From positions 34,025,501-34,089,500 of the forward strand of contig CM059586.1 of assembly GCA_030407085.1 (NCBI GenBank): a DNA stretch of 64,000 nt, written 5' to 3'. Below, one piece after another: positions 47,520-58,199 of this stretch; position 1 is the first letter of the stretch, and each line of letters starts with the position of its first letter. The translations under genes were made by a program, and so were the position numbers. Under the pieces are notes generated by a model, which did no database searches, was not told the DNA's origin, and was given only the letters and a program-made list of their open reading frames with translations. The DNA is from Trichopria drosophilae (Eukaryota; Arthropoda; Insecta; Hymenoptera; Diapriidae).

Positions 47520-48974
47520 AATGTAAATCAGCGAATGTTAAAACTAAGAACCGAGAATGTTCTTGGAATTTCTACATCAAACATAATGGTAGCAATATTA
47601 TCGTATGTAAAATGTTTTTTTTTTGAAATTGTTTAAAATTTCTCAACAAAGATTGCGTACTGTTCAGACTAAGATGAAGCTAGGTAATACGGATATGTCT
47701 GATATGAGAGGTAAACACACAAATAGGCCTCGGAAAATTAACGATATCGTTTATGATTTAGCGCTAAAACATCTCAATAACATTCCTCACAAGAAATCGC
47801 ACTGTACTCATTCGAAACGTTTATATTTTGAAAATCCAGAGCTTAATATAAAAATAGTATATAATTTATTTAAAGAATAATATTTTGAAAATACAGACAT
47901 GCATTTAAACATGAAATATTCCACTTACTTTAAATGGTTTAAGGAATACAGTCCTTACTCATTCAAACAGCCTCGAACCGATACTTGCGATTTTTGTACA
48001 GAATGTGAAAATAAACTTTCACTTGATAAAGAAGACCCTTGTAAAGATTACTACAGCCAGCACTGCGCTAATGTAAAAAAATACAAAAAAAAAGAAAGAC
48101 AAAATATTGAAAAAGTGTAGGGAGAATAACAAAGATTATTCTACACTTGTTTTGGAATTTGATTACTCGCAAAATCTTCCGTTACCAAAGCTAATCGTAA
48201 GTTCACAATTTTATAAGCGTCGCATGTGGATGTACACATTTAACGTGCATTGTCATAATGATTCTAATAGCACATTCTATTGGATGCTAGAACATACCGC
48301 AAAGAAATCAGCTAATTCCGTCGTATCACTATTATTCCACTTTTTGCAAGGTTATCTAAAAAAAATAATAATGTAAAAAATGTTATTTTGTTTTCTGACG
48401 CCTGTGGGGGACAAAATAAAAATCATTTAGTAGTTAAATTTTGTTCATGGCTCACTAAATCGTACAATATCACAGTAAAGCATATTTTTAATTGTATATT
48501 TTATTTTGTAAAGAAAAAACAAAAAACGTCAAGCAAATGTGTTTACTGTAGATTTCAAGCTTTTCGCGAAAACCCATCACCTTTCAACGTAATTGAAGGA
48601 TCAAGTTTGATAAATGACTGGGATTCGTTTTTGCAAATGTATAACAAACGCGTACCCTATGCTAAAAACATAAAGTTTTCTATTCAGAAGTATGTTTGTC
48701 TCTCGTATTTAAATGACGGTACAATCGTAAGTTTCCAAGAATATTCTGAACAAGAAAGTGATTCTTTTACATCCATTAACTGCCTTTCTTCAAAAAACTT
48801 CGTAAAGCGACAAGAAAACTAAAAATCATTGCAATGCCAGGCATGAAAAATGAAAAAGTGGAAGACCTGAAAGCTTTAATGAAGTTTGTACTTCATTTTG
48901 CACAAAAATGGTACGATGATAACGTCTTTTCAAAAGTAGGTTCAGGATTTATTCAAGATGCTGATTGTATGTAA
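47520..48974 (+). pseudogene. DUF7869-like putative DDE transposase gene, copy 1 (broken)
   Basis: Consecutive frames give one decayed protein. An N-terminal part holds SQQRLRTVQTK, DMRGKHTNRP and SHCTHSKRLYF. A zinc-finger-like segment follows (CDFCTECENK...QHCANVKKY). Then come LEFDYSQNLPLPK (first acidic motif) and SDACGGQNKNH (second). The C-terminal part continues, after a frameshift near 48795, as KKLRKATRKLKIIAMPG to a stop at 48974. I recall this order from proteins annotated DUF7869; their role as transposases is inferred. A third expected motif (RGHS...DRNFG), present in copy 2, is replaced here by unrelated AT-rich sequence at about 48490-48530. At least four frame breaks make it non-functional. 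Confidence 0.6.
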
Positions 48975-50102
48975 ACGTTGAGCAATAAAAATTCCATATA
49001 TTATGAATATGTTCTTTTTCCCCAATTAATAATAAACTACTTAAATAATACGATATAAAACAATTGTATTTACTTTTCCTACTACCTATTCCTATGAAAT
49101 TTACTTAGATTAAATTAGTTTAAAATAATAATTTAAAGCAGAAAGACCTATCGTCGTTAAATCTTCGGAAAAATATCTTGACTTCGTTTAATATTCGTAA
49201 AAAGAACCTAACTGGATATTCATAAAAAGAAGCTATCTTTGCTAAATATTCATATAAAGGGACTAATCCAGTTATGTTTTAATCTCACTATGATAATATT
49301 TTTAGACGAATATTATTATTAGAACATGCAAGTGCATATTTTGATAACAATATTACTAGCAGACAATATTCACAAAAAAACACTTATACGCGCAGTTGTT
49401 CGCATAAGGATACATACAGATATATACAGATATATGGATAGATTTATGCTTCATAATGAACAAACTATAATTTTCAATCGATATCTACAACGTAAGGAAA
49501 CTTTATCCTATTAAATGACACTGATTTTCTGAATAACGGCCTAACTCCATATTTTTTATTGTCGATAAAAGTTTTATTAGCGCTTACATCTGAAAACCCC
49601 TTTTATGGACTGTTGGAAATGTCCATCCTGCAAGCTGAGAGTGATTGGGAACACTTTTATTAAGTCCTATAAACAATTAAACAATTATTTTTATTTTTCT
49701 CGAAATCGTCATTTTTTACTTAGGCCGTTTTTCCACGCAGCCCCTCAATTCGAAAGGAGAGTAATCAATGGGAAATCAAGCTGCACATTTTGGAATCTCA
49801 AATTTTCATAAACTTTAAATACCTAACAAAATAATAGAAACAAGGTTATAAAAGACATACTTTACTTAAGAACGACAGAAATATAATCTTTAACGTCTAG
49901 TGATGATAGATGTATCAAACAATGAATAACTGAAGTATTTTATTTGTGTTATAGGACTCACTAAATAATATTCATGTAATTATGTGAATAGTACGTACTT
50001 TTCTTTCTACAATTTTTTGAAATGCATTTATCGCTGTTGTGCAACCTTTTAAACAATCCAGAGATATCCAATAGAAATCGCTGTAATGTTGTATTTGTAA
50101 TA
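48226..50102 (+). repeat. Duplicated block, left copy
   Basis: From GATGTACA at about 48228 on, the sequence matches the stretch from 62080 to the right edge of the window in the same orientation, with few differences. The match includes non-coding DNA after the pseudogene (short ORFs at 49326-49514 and 49605-49811 recur at 63223-63411 and 63502-63708). The offset is about 13.9 kb. The block is at least 1.9 kb, and its right boundary lies beyond the window. Confidence 0.85.
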
Positions 50103-50609
50103 TTGGTTGACCTCTGTGATTAGGTCAAAACTGTTAGTGTACCGAAACCCTTAGAGTCCATTTGCATGTGAAGCAATTCTAAATTGTGTCTGATAAATGT
50201 TTAAAAACAGATAAAGTTATTCCGCAATTAATCAATTTTGAAAAAATGTATCAATTTACCGTGTAGTTTATCAGAAAGTAGAGGTTTTTGCTCATTGATT
50301 TGGGAAATGATACTGGCGATAACCCTGTGAGTCAAATAATGTTTCAGTTAAAGTTAATTACTTATAAGTAGCCGCCCGATAAGCATCAAGACATCTTAAG
50401 AGTTCCTAATGCTTTCTTAATGAATGCTTTTTTGTAAAAGGTAAAGAGTATATGAGGCTTGATAAAAATAGGTAATTATGGCTAAATGAGTATTAAACAA
50501 TATTTACTTTTGATATCAGTACAATAATATTTTTAATATGCTAACAGCATCCGTAGATATTGTGGCTTGTACTTTTCACCCTTGGTCGCGAAATGAATAA
50601 ACGTGAACA
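50103..50609. other. Intergenic DNA, nothing recognised
   Basis: AT-rich, no ORF of note. Confidence 0.4.
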
Positions 50610-51835
50610 CTTCTCGTCTGGGACACTTCATCGTCTGGGACATTTCATCGTCTGGGACACTTCATCGTCTGGGACATTTCATCGTCCGGGACACTTGTTC
50701 GTCCGGGGCTCATCGTCATCGGGGACACTTCATAGTTTCTTATGTTATTAGCTATTTTACGTGCACCAGGTCTTCAGGGTAGCCGATTACGGGTTAGGTG
50801 GTGGGATCCGTAGAAATTTATGTTATTAGCTATTCTGCGTGTACTGGGTGTATAGAGGTGCCGATTACGTGGTCTAGGTAGTGCGATCCGTAGCTTTTTA
50901 TGTTATTAGCTCAAGTACGTGCAGCAGGTGTTCAGAGTCGCCGATTACGGGATCTAGGTAGTGTGCTACGTAGCTTTTTATGTTATTAGCTCAAATACGA
51001 GCACCAGGTGTTCGGGGTCGCCGATTACGGGATCTAGGTAGTGCGCTCCGTAGCTTTTTATGTTATTAGCGCAAATACGTGCACCAGGGAATCGCAGGTA
51101 CATATGGATTCGTAGAGCTTGAATCCACCGTTGTCCCTATGTCATGGGGAAACTCTGCCCCCTAGACCCCATTCTTGTACTAATTGAACCTAACTAACCC
51201 CCTCAGGGTGTTGTAAGGTTTGCGAAGCCACGTGCGACTCGGGGAGCTTGTAGTGCAATAAGTAGGGGAAAGTCGACCAAACCCAACCGGTTTGTACCTA
51301 CTACCCCCTGCTCTATATCGCCTATCACGGTCGGCATTGGGCCACGCTCCTCTACTTATTGCCCTCCATTGGAAAACAAAATTGTGCATACAATCAATTA
51401 ACCATTTCATGGTATATCCGGAGGGATGCATTTTTCACGTGGGTTTACTCACATCTATTGGTTGGAGGTTAGGTTATTATAAAAAGGGGGGTCTGGGGGC
51501 GGAGCCCCCCAGGACATAGGGACAACGGTGGATCCAAGCTCTCCGAGTCGCACGTGGGTTCGCAAACCTTACAACACCCTGAGGGGGTTAGTTACGTTCA
51601 GTTAGTATAAGAAGGGGGTATAGAGGGCGGAGCCCCCCAATGACATAGGGACAACGGTGGATCCGTTCCCTATGGGGAAATTTTTTCGGGAAATTATACG
51701 ATGAAATGTCCCAGACGATGAAGTGTCCAGACGATGAAGTGTCGTAGACGATGAAGTGTCCAGACGATGAAACGGAAGGCTATGAAGTGGGGGACGATGA
51801 AATAGGCTACGATGAAGTGTCCATAAATCTACCGT
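50610..51835. repeat. Composite element with inverted arrays of a 17-bp word
   Basis: About six copies of GTCTGGGACACTTCATC-like words at 50615-50735 are mirrored by about seven copies of the complement (GATGAAGTGTCCAGAC) at 51698-51825. Between them lie an 80-bp minisatellite and a second inverted pair. The sequence CATAGGGACAACGGTGGAT occurs at about 51511 and 51647 and inverted near 51125. GGGTCTGGGGGCGGAGCCCC occurs at about 51489 with a variant at about 51618, akin to the segment at 16.78 kb. The ORFs here (51180-51431, 51292-51519, 51602-51937) are frames through repeats. Confidence 0.65.
50741..51090 (+). repeat. 80-bp minisatellite, about 4.4 units
   Basis: TATGTTATTAGC recurs at 50741, 50819, 50899, 50979 and 51059 (78, 80, 80, 80 bp). 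Each unit also carries GTGCACCAGG and GCCGATTACGGG words. It lies inside the composite element. Confidence 0.85.
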
Positions 51836-52505
51836 CTTTGACACAATACATTTGCTCGCCGAGAAACCAGACGTCATTTCAGTCGACCCGCCCACAATGA
51901 GATTTCTATTATGAATGCCAGACAGAAAATTATTCACATAATTAGTAGATTAAGAATAAAATTAGTGGGAAGGAAAGTAGAATTCTTTTCTTTTATCAAC
52001 GTTTTCTTTATTCCAAATAGCAAGACATCAAAAAATTTCATATCCTATAAACTAGTTCACAACCTTGTAAATATAAAATTAATAATCAAAACGCTATTTA
52101 CAAACTCGCGATTAAAATAGAACGACGAAAACTTTACGAAATAGTCAACAATAGCCTAATAATGTTCTAAAAATTATATACTTTAGTGACTCGAACAAGA
52201 AACTTTGGTTTCGATACAGTCGACAAACCAAACCGATGTAGGCCCAAGCGGACAAAAGGTTGGCCAAAGTGGGAGTCCCCAAGGTCATCAGTCTGGCTGC
52301 ACCTCCGCTGGTTCCATTCTCACGGCGAGACTGCAAGTAAAAAACACTAGATTTACACTGTTGTAGAAGACAGACTTCATAAATCCCGCGACACGTCATG
52401 GTGCTGCGTCTTGCGACGCCCCAATATCCGGTCCTCTTCTTTTCAGTCGATCAGGTTCCAATAATTTGATCATTCTTCCGTTGGTTGTAAACCCAGCATT
52501 CTGGA

Positions 52506-52862
52506 TCAGATACGAAATGTATTCAAGCTGCTCGATTCAGCGCACAGTTCGCCTTCCCGTGGATTTTCTTCCTTTTTAGGTTTCTCTTCTTCGCCAAGAT
52601 TGAGAGATTCCATCCTGTCGAGGATTTTTTGATCTTTCATCAGTTGGGCTCTTTTGTTTTGCCAGTTGACTACTTGATCCAATTCCCCGACTGAGTTGCT
52701 CAAAAGATGAGTGAGCACAGCCTCGACACGTAAATTTCTCTGACGATCTTTCGCTCGTCTTATTTTGCTGCGAACGTTAACTATCAACGATGAAAGTTTC
52801 CGCGCGTAGCTGGGCTCGTCCAAGTCGGCTAGTTCCGGGTATGGCTTGATAGACTTTACCAT
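52506..52862 (-). CDS. Unrecognised 118-codon ORF
   Basis: The ATG (context AAAATGG) opens MVKSIKPYPELADLDEPSY. The protein is charged and helical-looking, with coiled-coil character (KIRRAKDRQRNLRVEAVLTH, then QNKRAQLMKDQKILDRMESL) and a KE-rich tail. Base composition is clearly less AT-rich than around it. About 210 bp upstream is a TATA box, and the stretch between could be a 5' UTR. A further frame at 52337-52145 follows an acceptor-like CTTGCAG, but no intron model joins it convincingly. I do not recognise the family. It could be host or transposon-derived. Confidence 0.4.
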   Translation of the reverse strand: MVKSIKPYPELADLDEPSYARKLSSLIVNVRSKIRRAKDRQRNLRVEAVLTHLLSNSVGELDQVVNWQNKRAQLMKDQKILDRMESLNLGEEEKPKKEENPREGELCAESSSLNTFRI

Positions 52863-53070
52863 TTTTATGAACTTTCGATTTCGCGCACAAAATTCCACTT
52901 CTTGAACAATATAAATAATCAAGATAAAACACCAACCTGTATGTGTCTCTTCGTGAATCCTGGGTAGATTGCGTCACGCCGAGAAACGGTTGACCAGAAC
53001 CACCGAGTAAGAGACAGTCTGCACCGGTCGAACAGAAAAACGAGAATGCCAGTAGTGGCGTCATCCCTGG

Positions 53071-53080
53071 CCTTTTATAC
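53071..53080 (-). promoter_or_regulatory. TATA box next to a transposon end
   Basis: GTATAAAAGG on the minus strand, 4 bp from the outer end of the large TIR transposon. A start site about 30 bp downstream would put the ORF at 52862-52506 after a leader of about 180 nt. The in-frame ATG at 53064 is too close to the TATA box to be used. Confidence 0.5.
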
Positions 53081-53306
53081 CTGCACTCCGAGAAATTTCC
53101 TATCGCAGCGCCAGGAGAGCGCGTCGCTGCGCAGAGTTGTGGTTGGGGGAGAGGTGCAGCGCCTCGTAATTAGGCGCAGCGACGGGATTCAGAACCATGT
53201 CGCTGCGTCTCGATTCTCCCACCGCAGAGGTAGGAGAGTCCGACGCACGCGACCAATGTGAGAGTTCGATGCGATCCGAACGGATCGGCAACAAACTGTC
53301 GAATTT

Positions 53307-53548
53307 TTTTTTTTTAATTCAGTAGGCGTAAAATGGCCATTTTAGGCCCCGAAAACGAGGCGTAAAACGTCCAATGTATTAAGATAGGGATTTTGCTGAG
53401 TCATCGTTGTTAAAAATCATTGAAAAATGGCCATTTTTTATACATACTGAATAAAAAAATTGTGTTCGTATCACGGGCGTAAACTTTTACACCCTCGAGG
53501 CTATCATCCGCGCCCATCTATCATTTTACGCCCTTGATACGAAAATAA
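53307..53548. repeat. Insertion in the left transposon arm: palindromic word locus iv (GGCGTAAAA)
   Basis: Absent from the matching place in the right arm (about 61205-61210), so it is an insertion of about 240 bp. It contains two palindromes: TTAATTCAGTA...TACTGAATAA (about 53318-53455) and TTCGTATCACGGGCGTAAA...TTTACGCCCTTGATACGAA (53465-53543). The word GGCGTAAAA recurs in both orientations. Confidence 0.7.
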
Positions 53549-53962
53549 CTATTATTCTACTTCGCAGTTTAATGTCAATACATGTCATAAATAATACTAA
53601 TAGGGGGTAAGGCTTCCTGAAGTGGGCCAACGATTTTTTAAGAGTATTCCAATTTTAATCGAACTTCATATTTTAGTAGTAAATAGTGATGTAAACAATA
53701 CCCATGCATATTTTTTGTAGAAAATTCCTGTATGAAAAGTTATTAACAATTAAAATTATCAATACCTTTTTTGAAAAAAATTAATTAATTTTTTATTTCT
53801 TTTATTTATTTATGAAACGGGCGTTAACCGCCCCATTATACGTAATTAAGTAATAACAAATGTACACAGATAGATGACTAAAAATTAATTATAAAAATAT
53901 AAAACTTAAAAATAACATAATTAATAATCGAAGTAAATAAACGATATGAAATATAACAATTA

Positions 53963-56456
53963 TCACTCGTAAAATGAAAAAAATAGTTCTCTACATTTAT
54001 AAATAAATAAAGATATAGAATTTGCATTAGTGATATGATGTGGTAAGGAGTTCCACTTCCTCGTTAAACGTATAACCGTCGAATTAAAATGGTAGTTGGT
54101 TTTACTATTACATTCAACTAATATTCTGGATGAGCGACACGTGTATGGAACGGAACGATATAAGAAAAGTTTTCTAAAATCCTCCGATAATATTTGTCCA
54201 AATAAAAACTTTCTGGTGTAAATACTGTCATTAACTGTGTGAATAGATTTAATTGTTGAGAAATTGAAAAAAATGGAAGCATCATGATAGTCGTGAGAAC
54301 TGAATGCCATAGGGCGACCAATTTTAAACATAAGGAAGCGCAAATCTATGCTGCACTGACTCTAGTAACTTTATACTAACACCTGTATAGGGAGTCCAAA
54401 TAGGTGAGGCATATAAAATATTAGGCAAAACCTATGTCTTAATAACGGGGGGAGATCGTTTATAAATAAAATAAAGAGTAAAGCCCAGGGTGTGAACCTT
54501 GAGAGACCCCCGATAATACCTGTACCGGCCTGGATTGATATTCCTTCACACGAATTACTTGTTTATGGTCAGTTAAGAAAGAATAAATCCAATTCAATAA
54601 GTTCCCAGATAAGCCGAGATTGAGTAGTTTTTGTATAAGCAGTGAGTGGTTCACAGTATCGAAAGCCTTGGCGAAACCCACATAAATGGAATCCACTTGC
54701 TGCCCATTATCGAGCGAAGTATTTACAAAGGATGTAAACAAAATCAAATTGGAAATCGTAGATCTCCCCCTAACAAACCCATGTTGTTGCGCACAGAACT
54801 TTTTGTAAAGAATATCATATAATTTGTTAGTAACTATTGCATCAAAAAGCTTGGGAATTGTACTAATGATAGATATAGGCCTGTAATTGGACACGTCATT
54901 TCTATCACCTGATTTAAATATGGGGGTTACAAAAGATGTTTTCCATAAATGAGGAAACACACCTGAGACTAAAGAATTGTTAAATAGTTGCAACAAGGGA
55001 TTTATAAGGGAAGATATGCAATTTTTAATGAAAATAGCGGGCAGCAAGTCAGGACCACACGAAAAACCGCTCTCAAGCTTATTGACAGCCAATAAAATAT
55101 CATCCTTGTGGATAATAATATCGGACACCGCATCATTACGAAATAACGAAACAGGTAACGGAACATCATTGGAAGTATAAACGGAGCCAAAATGATCACC
55201 AAAAAGGTCAGCGATGCTATTACCATCATTTTTCCATACGCCCTTGTATGACATAGAGCTAGGAAATTCATTAGACTTCCTCAAACCGTTAACATACACG
55301 CAGAAAGATTTTATATTGGTTTTGGAGTAAGACTCAACTTTTTCTATGTATTCCGAAAAGCATTTCTGAGATTCGCGTATACAATTAGCCCTTAGTTTTT
55401 TAAAGGCTTCAAAATCTTCAATTCTATTCGAATCCTTCCACACCGCATGTGCGCCCGTCACTCTCTTGAATTTAATTAATTGAGATAATTCTGTAGTGTA
55501 CCATCTGGGCAAAAAGGAAGATTTGAACATTTTCTTAGGAACACATTTGTTGATTATGGTGAGAATTATGCCATAAAATGTGTCAAGATTCGAATTTACA
55601 TCGGTAGTACGTATAATCTCATCCCATGAAATATTGGAGAACTTCTTGTTCAAAAGATCAAAATCTGCATTTTTATAGTCGAAATAAGTAGCTGAGTCTG
55701 ATAAAGTTTGTCGCTCAACTTGCTCCAATATCACTTCATAACAACGATGATGAGAGTCGGGTGGGATTAATTCATCACTGGATTCCGTAACCCGTAGAGG
55801 AGAGACTGAAGAGAATAACAAGTCCAGAGTATAACCTTTGGAATTATGATGCGGAAAGTGCTGTTGAAGGTCGAGAAATGACAGTGTATTGTTCAAAACA
55901 GAGGCAGCATCACAGATGATCGGAGGTGTATATCCTACAGTCTCAAATAAAACAGGCGAGCGAGAGTTCCAAATAATATGAGGCAAATTGAAATCTCCAG
56001 CGAGTAGCCACTCGTAATCCTTGTAATCCTGAGACAGTTTTTCCACTACATTTGCAAATTCTTCATAAGACTGAACTGGAGAATTTGGTGAGAAATAAGA
56101 TGCTCCAAAAATAATCCTTTTGTTACGAAAAATAAGTGGTACAAAAATATGCTCAGAGTTGTGACTATGCAAATGCACTGCAGCGTGATTTAAAAAAATA
56201 TGTTTATTTATAGCAATTAGAACACCTCCTCCGCGCGACGAGTTCGTATTGACATAAGATCTATCACATCTAAGTATTTGATATTCCGTAAGACCAAGTT
56301 CTGCATTTAAAATATTCTCGTTCAACCAAGTTTCAGTGAATATGATTACATCCGGTTTATTAACTAAGATATTAAAATTTAGCTGCAGGTTGCACAACTT
56401 AGACCTAAGGCCCCGTACGTTCTGATAATATATTTGTAACTTTACTTTTTTTACAA
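53963..56456 (-). pseudogene. ORF2 of the CR1-like LINE, catalytic core deleted
   Basis: The frame opens after a stop near 56460 and enters the endonuclease (YYQNVRGLRSK, FTETWLN, RGGGVLIA, GDFNLP, DLLFSS, PDSHH). The RT fingers follow (SNYRPISI, QQHGFVRGRST). The motif that should read D-F-x-KAFD has Gly in place of Asp (VGFAKAFD, codon 54678-54676). A frameshift near 54490 follows, and shortly after an FINDLP-like stretch the sequence jumps to NILYASPIW. The YADD box is therefore lost in a deletion at about 54435. The last part (54343-53963) keeps the terminal WNSLPHHI signature. It cannot encode active RT. Confidence 0.75.
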
Positions 56457-56587
56457 ACTAGTAACGTTGTTTGCTGTGTTTCTCATAGATTTGCGGTTGT
56501 TGACAATGGTGGGGATACTCTTAATCATTTTGACAACCTTAACTTGATCACCATGCGATTCGTTGTAGGACTTTGCTTCGGCTCTTA

Positions 56588-57452
56588 ATTAGCAAACTGC
56601 TCTCGTTGTTCCTTAGTTTTATCAGAGGATACAGTGATTCTCTGTGGCAATTCCTTGCTACTTCGTAAATACAAAAGCACATCAGATGGTGAACTAAGGC
56701 AACATATGATAGGTCTAACCTTGTCCTGAACAGGTCTACCCATTCTACGCAATGAAACTACCTTAATGGTATTAGAATTTTTAACTGCGGAAGTAAGATC
56801 AGTTACAACGTCTAAGTCCGCTCTATGAGAATTACATTCTTCAGGAACACCAAAAAAAATTAAATTTGGAGATCTAGATTGTCTATCAAAAAGTTCCATG
56901 AAGACACTATTTCTATCAGCTACTTGCTGTTGAGCATAGTCATTAGCATTTTTCTCCAAAACTACTAACACTCGTTTGTCAATTCCCTTGACATTAGAGT
57001 TGATGGTTTCAATCGACTGAACTATTCTAGAAACGTCGTTTGATAATGTTGCAACCGTAGATTTTATGGACGTATTGTCCAATTTTATTTCTTCGATACC
57101 CTTATCCAACTTAGTTTTCCCTCATCTGAGATGACAATTTCCTGATAGCGGAGTACAAATCTTCATTCGATTTCTCAGTGGCATTTGGAGATACCGGAGG
57201 AGTATATCCTTTTGTTTGTGATCCTGCTGCCGGCATATTTAAGGTCGGAGTAGATTTACTTTGGGTCTGACATTTATATGTGCCATCAGCCCGAATATGC
57301 CTATTAGTACAACCAGAATGCAAATACCCACAATTTAGAGGGCATCGTGCCGCTTTATCTAAGTCCGCAATTGGGGCTTTTGATGTACCGCAGACGACAC
57401 AGTAGACCGGTTCAGCCTTATTAGCCTCTTTATCCATGTAGCCAGTTGACAT
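56588..57452 (-). pseudogene. ORF1 of the CR1-like LINE (PHD-type zinc finger, coiled coil, RRM-like), one frameshift
   Basis: From ATG 57452 (MSTGYMDKEANK), a PHD-like cysteine pattern follows: YCVVCGTS, ARCPLNCGYLHSGC, H, CQTQ. A frameshift near 57112 then moves to a frame with a coiled coil (IEEIKLDNTSIKSTVATLSN) and an L1-type RRM-like stretch, SPNLIFFGVPEE, then VSLRRMGRP. A PHD finger in ORF1 is known for the CR1 group. The product would bind the element RNA. Confidence 0.65.
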
Positions 57453-58199
57453 AATAATGTATAGTATGGAACTCAATATAATAATTATAGAGTGAAAAGC
57501 ACGTGTTCCCAATAACTTTGAGGTTAGAAAAAATCAAGGTATAATAATCTAAAGAATTTCACTGATATCCTCACTTGACACGTTTAGACACTTAATTAGA
57601 AGAATCGTGTATTACTTCTAGACAATTCTTTATAATTTTATCACTGATAATTTTTATTTAAATTATTAAGTATTTTTAATAAAACTTAGAGAGTATAAAT
57701 AAATGAGCATGTTAAACATTTACGCCATCCAATTATTAAAAAATTAATTGATAGAATTTTATAAAAATTTATGTATTTACTTAAAAACAAATGTTTTCCA
57801 AAAACCATAAACTGGTTTTAATTTATCAAGTAATTTCTTTAAATAATCAAAAAATTTTATAAACAAATGAAAATTTAAGCATGTTCTCGATGAGATAATT
57901 AAATTATCTTTATGGCAGCTTATTCTGCATATTATCTAACATTATACGAAAAAAAAAATTTTTTGGGCCCGCATTTTAATAACAAAATATAGTAATTTTT
58001 GTCTCGCGCTGCAATATGGCCTCGGCGCGCTGCACCGCTTATAGTGTTCTCGTTGCAGCTCACGATGCGCTAAATCTGTTTTAACTAAATTAACTCACTG
58101 AACATTCTAGTCAATTTCAACCATCATTTTTATTATCATTTATAAAAATACATTTTTAACACATTTTATATTCACTTTTTTAAAAAATTTGTCTGTGTT

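Larger units (their letters stand above)
53792..57735 (-). mobile_element. CR1/Jockey-like LINE inserted in the transposon arm, about 3.9 kb
   Basis: The right transposon arm shows the uninterrupted site (AAATTAATTATAAAAAAATT), so the insertion point is fixed to AT-rich repeats at about 53790 and 57733. The element reads on the minus strand: a PHD-finger ORF1, an ORF2 with endonuclease and RT, a C-terminal tail frame, and a 3' end of ATAAATAAATAAAAG. An internal deletion and several frameshifts make it defective. Confidence 0.8.

Noticed and set aside
50741..51090. CRISPR-like array
   Set aside because: The 80-bp units repeat in full with no unique spacers; it is a minisatellite in a eukaryotic genome.
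55235..55265. TACGCCCTTGTATGACATAG resembling the shared end motif of the word loci
   Set aside because: It lies in LINE ORF2 coding sequence with no local word repetition, so it is coincidental. It warns that the motif alone is not sufficient.
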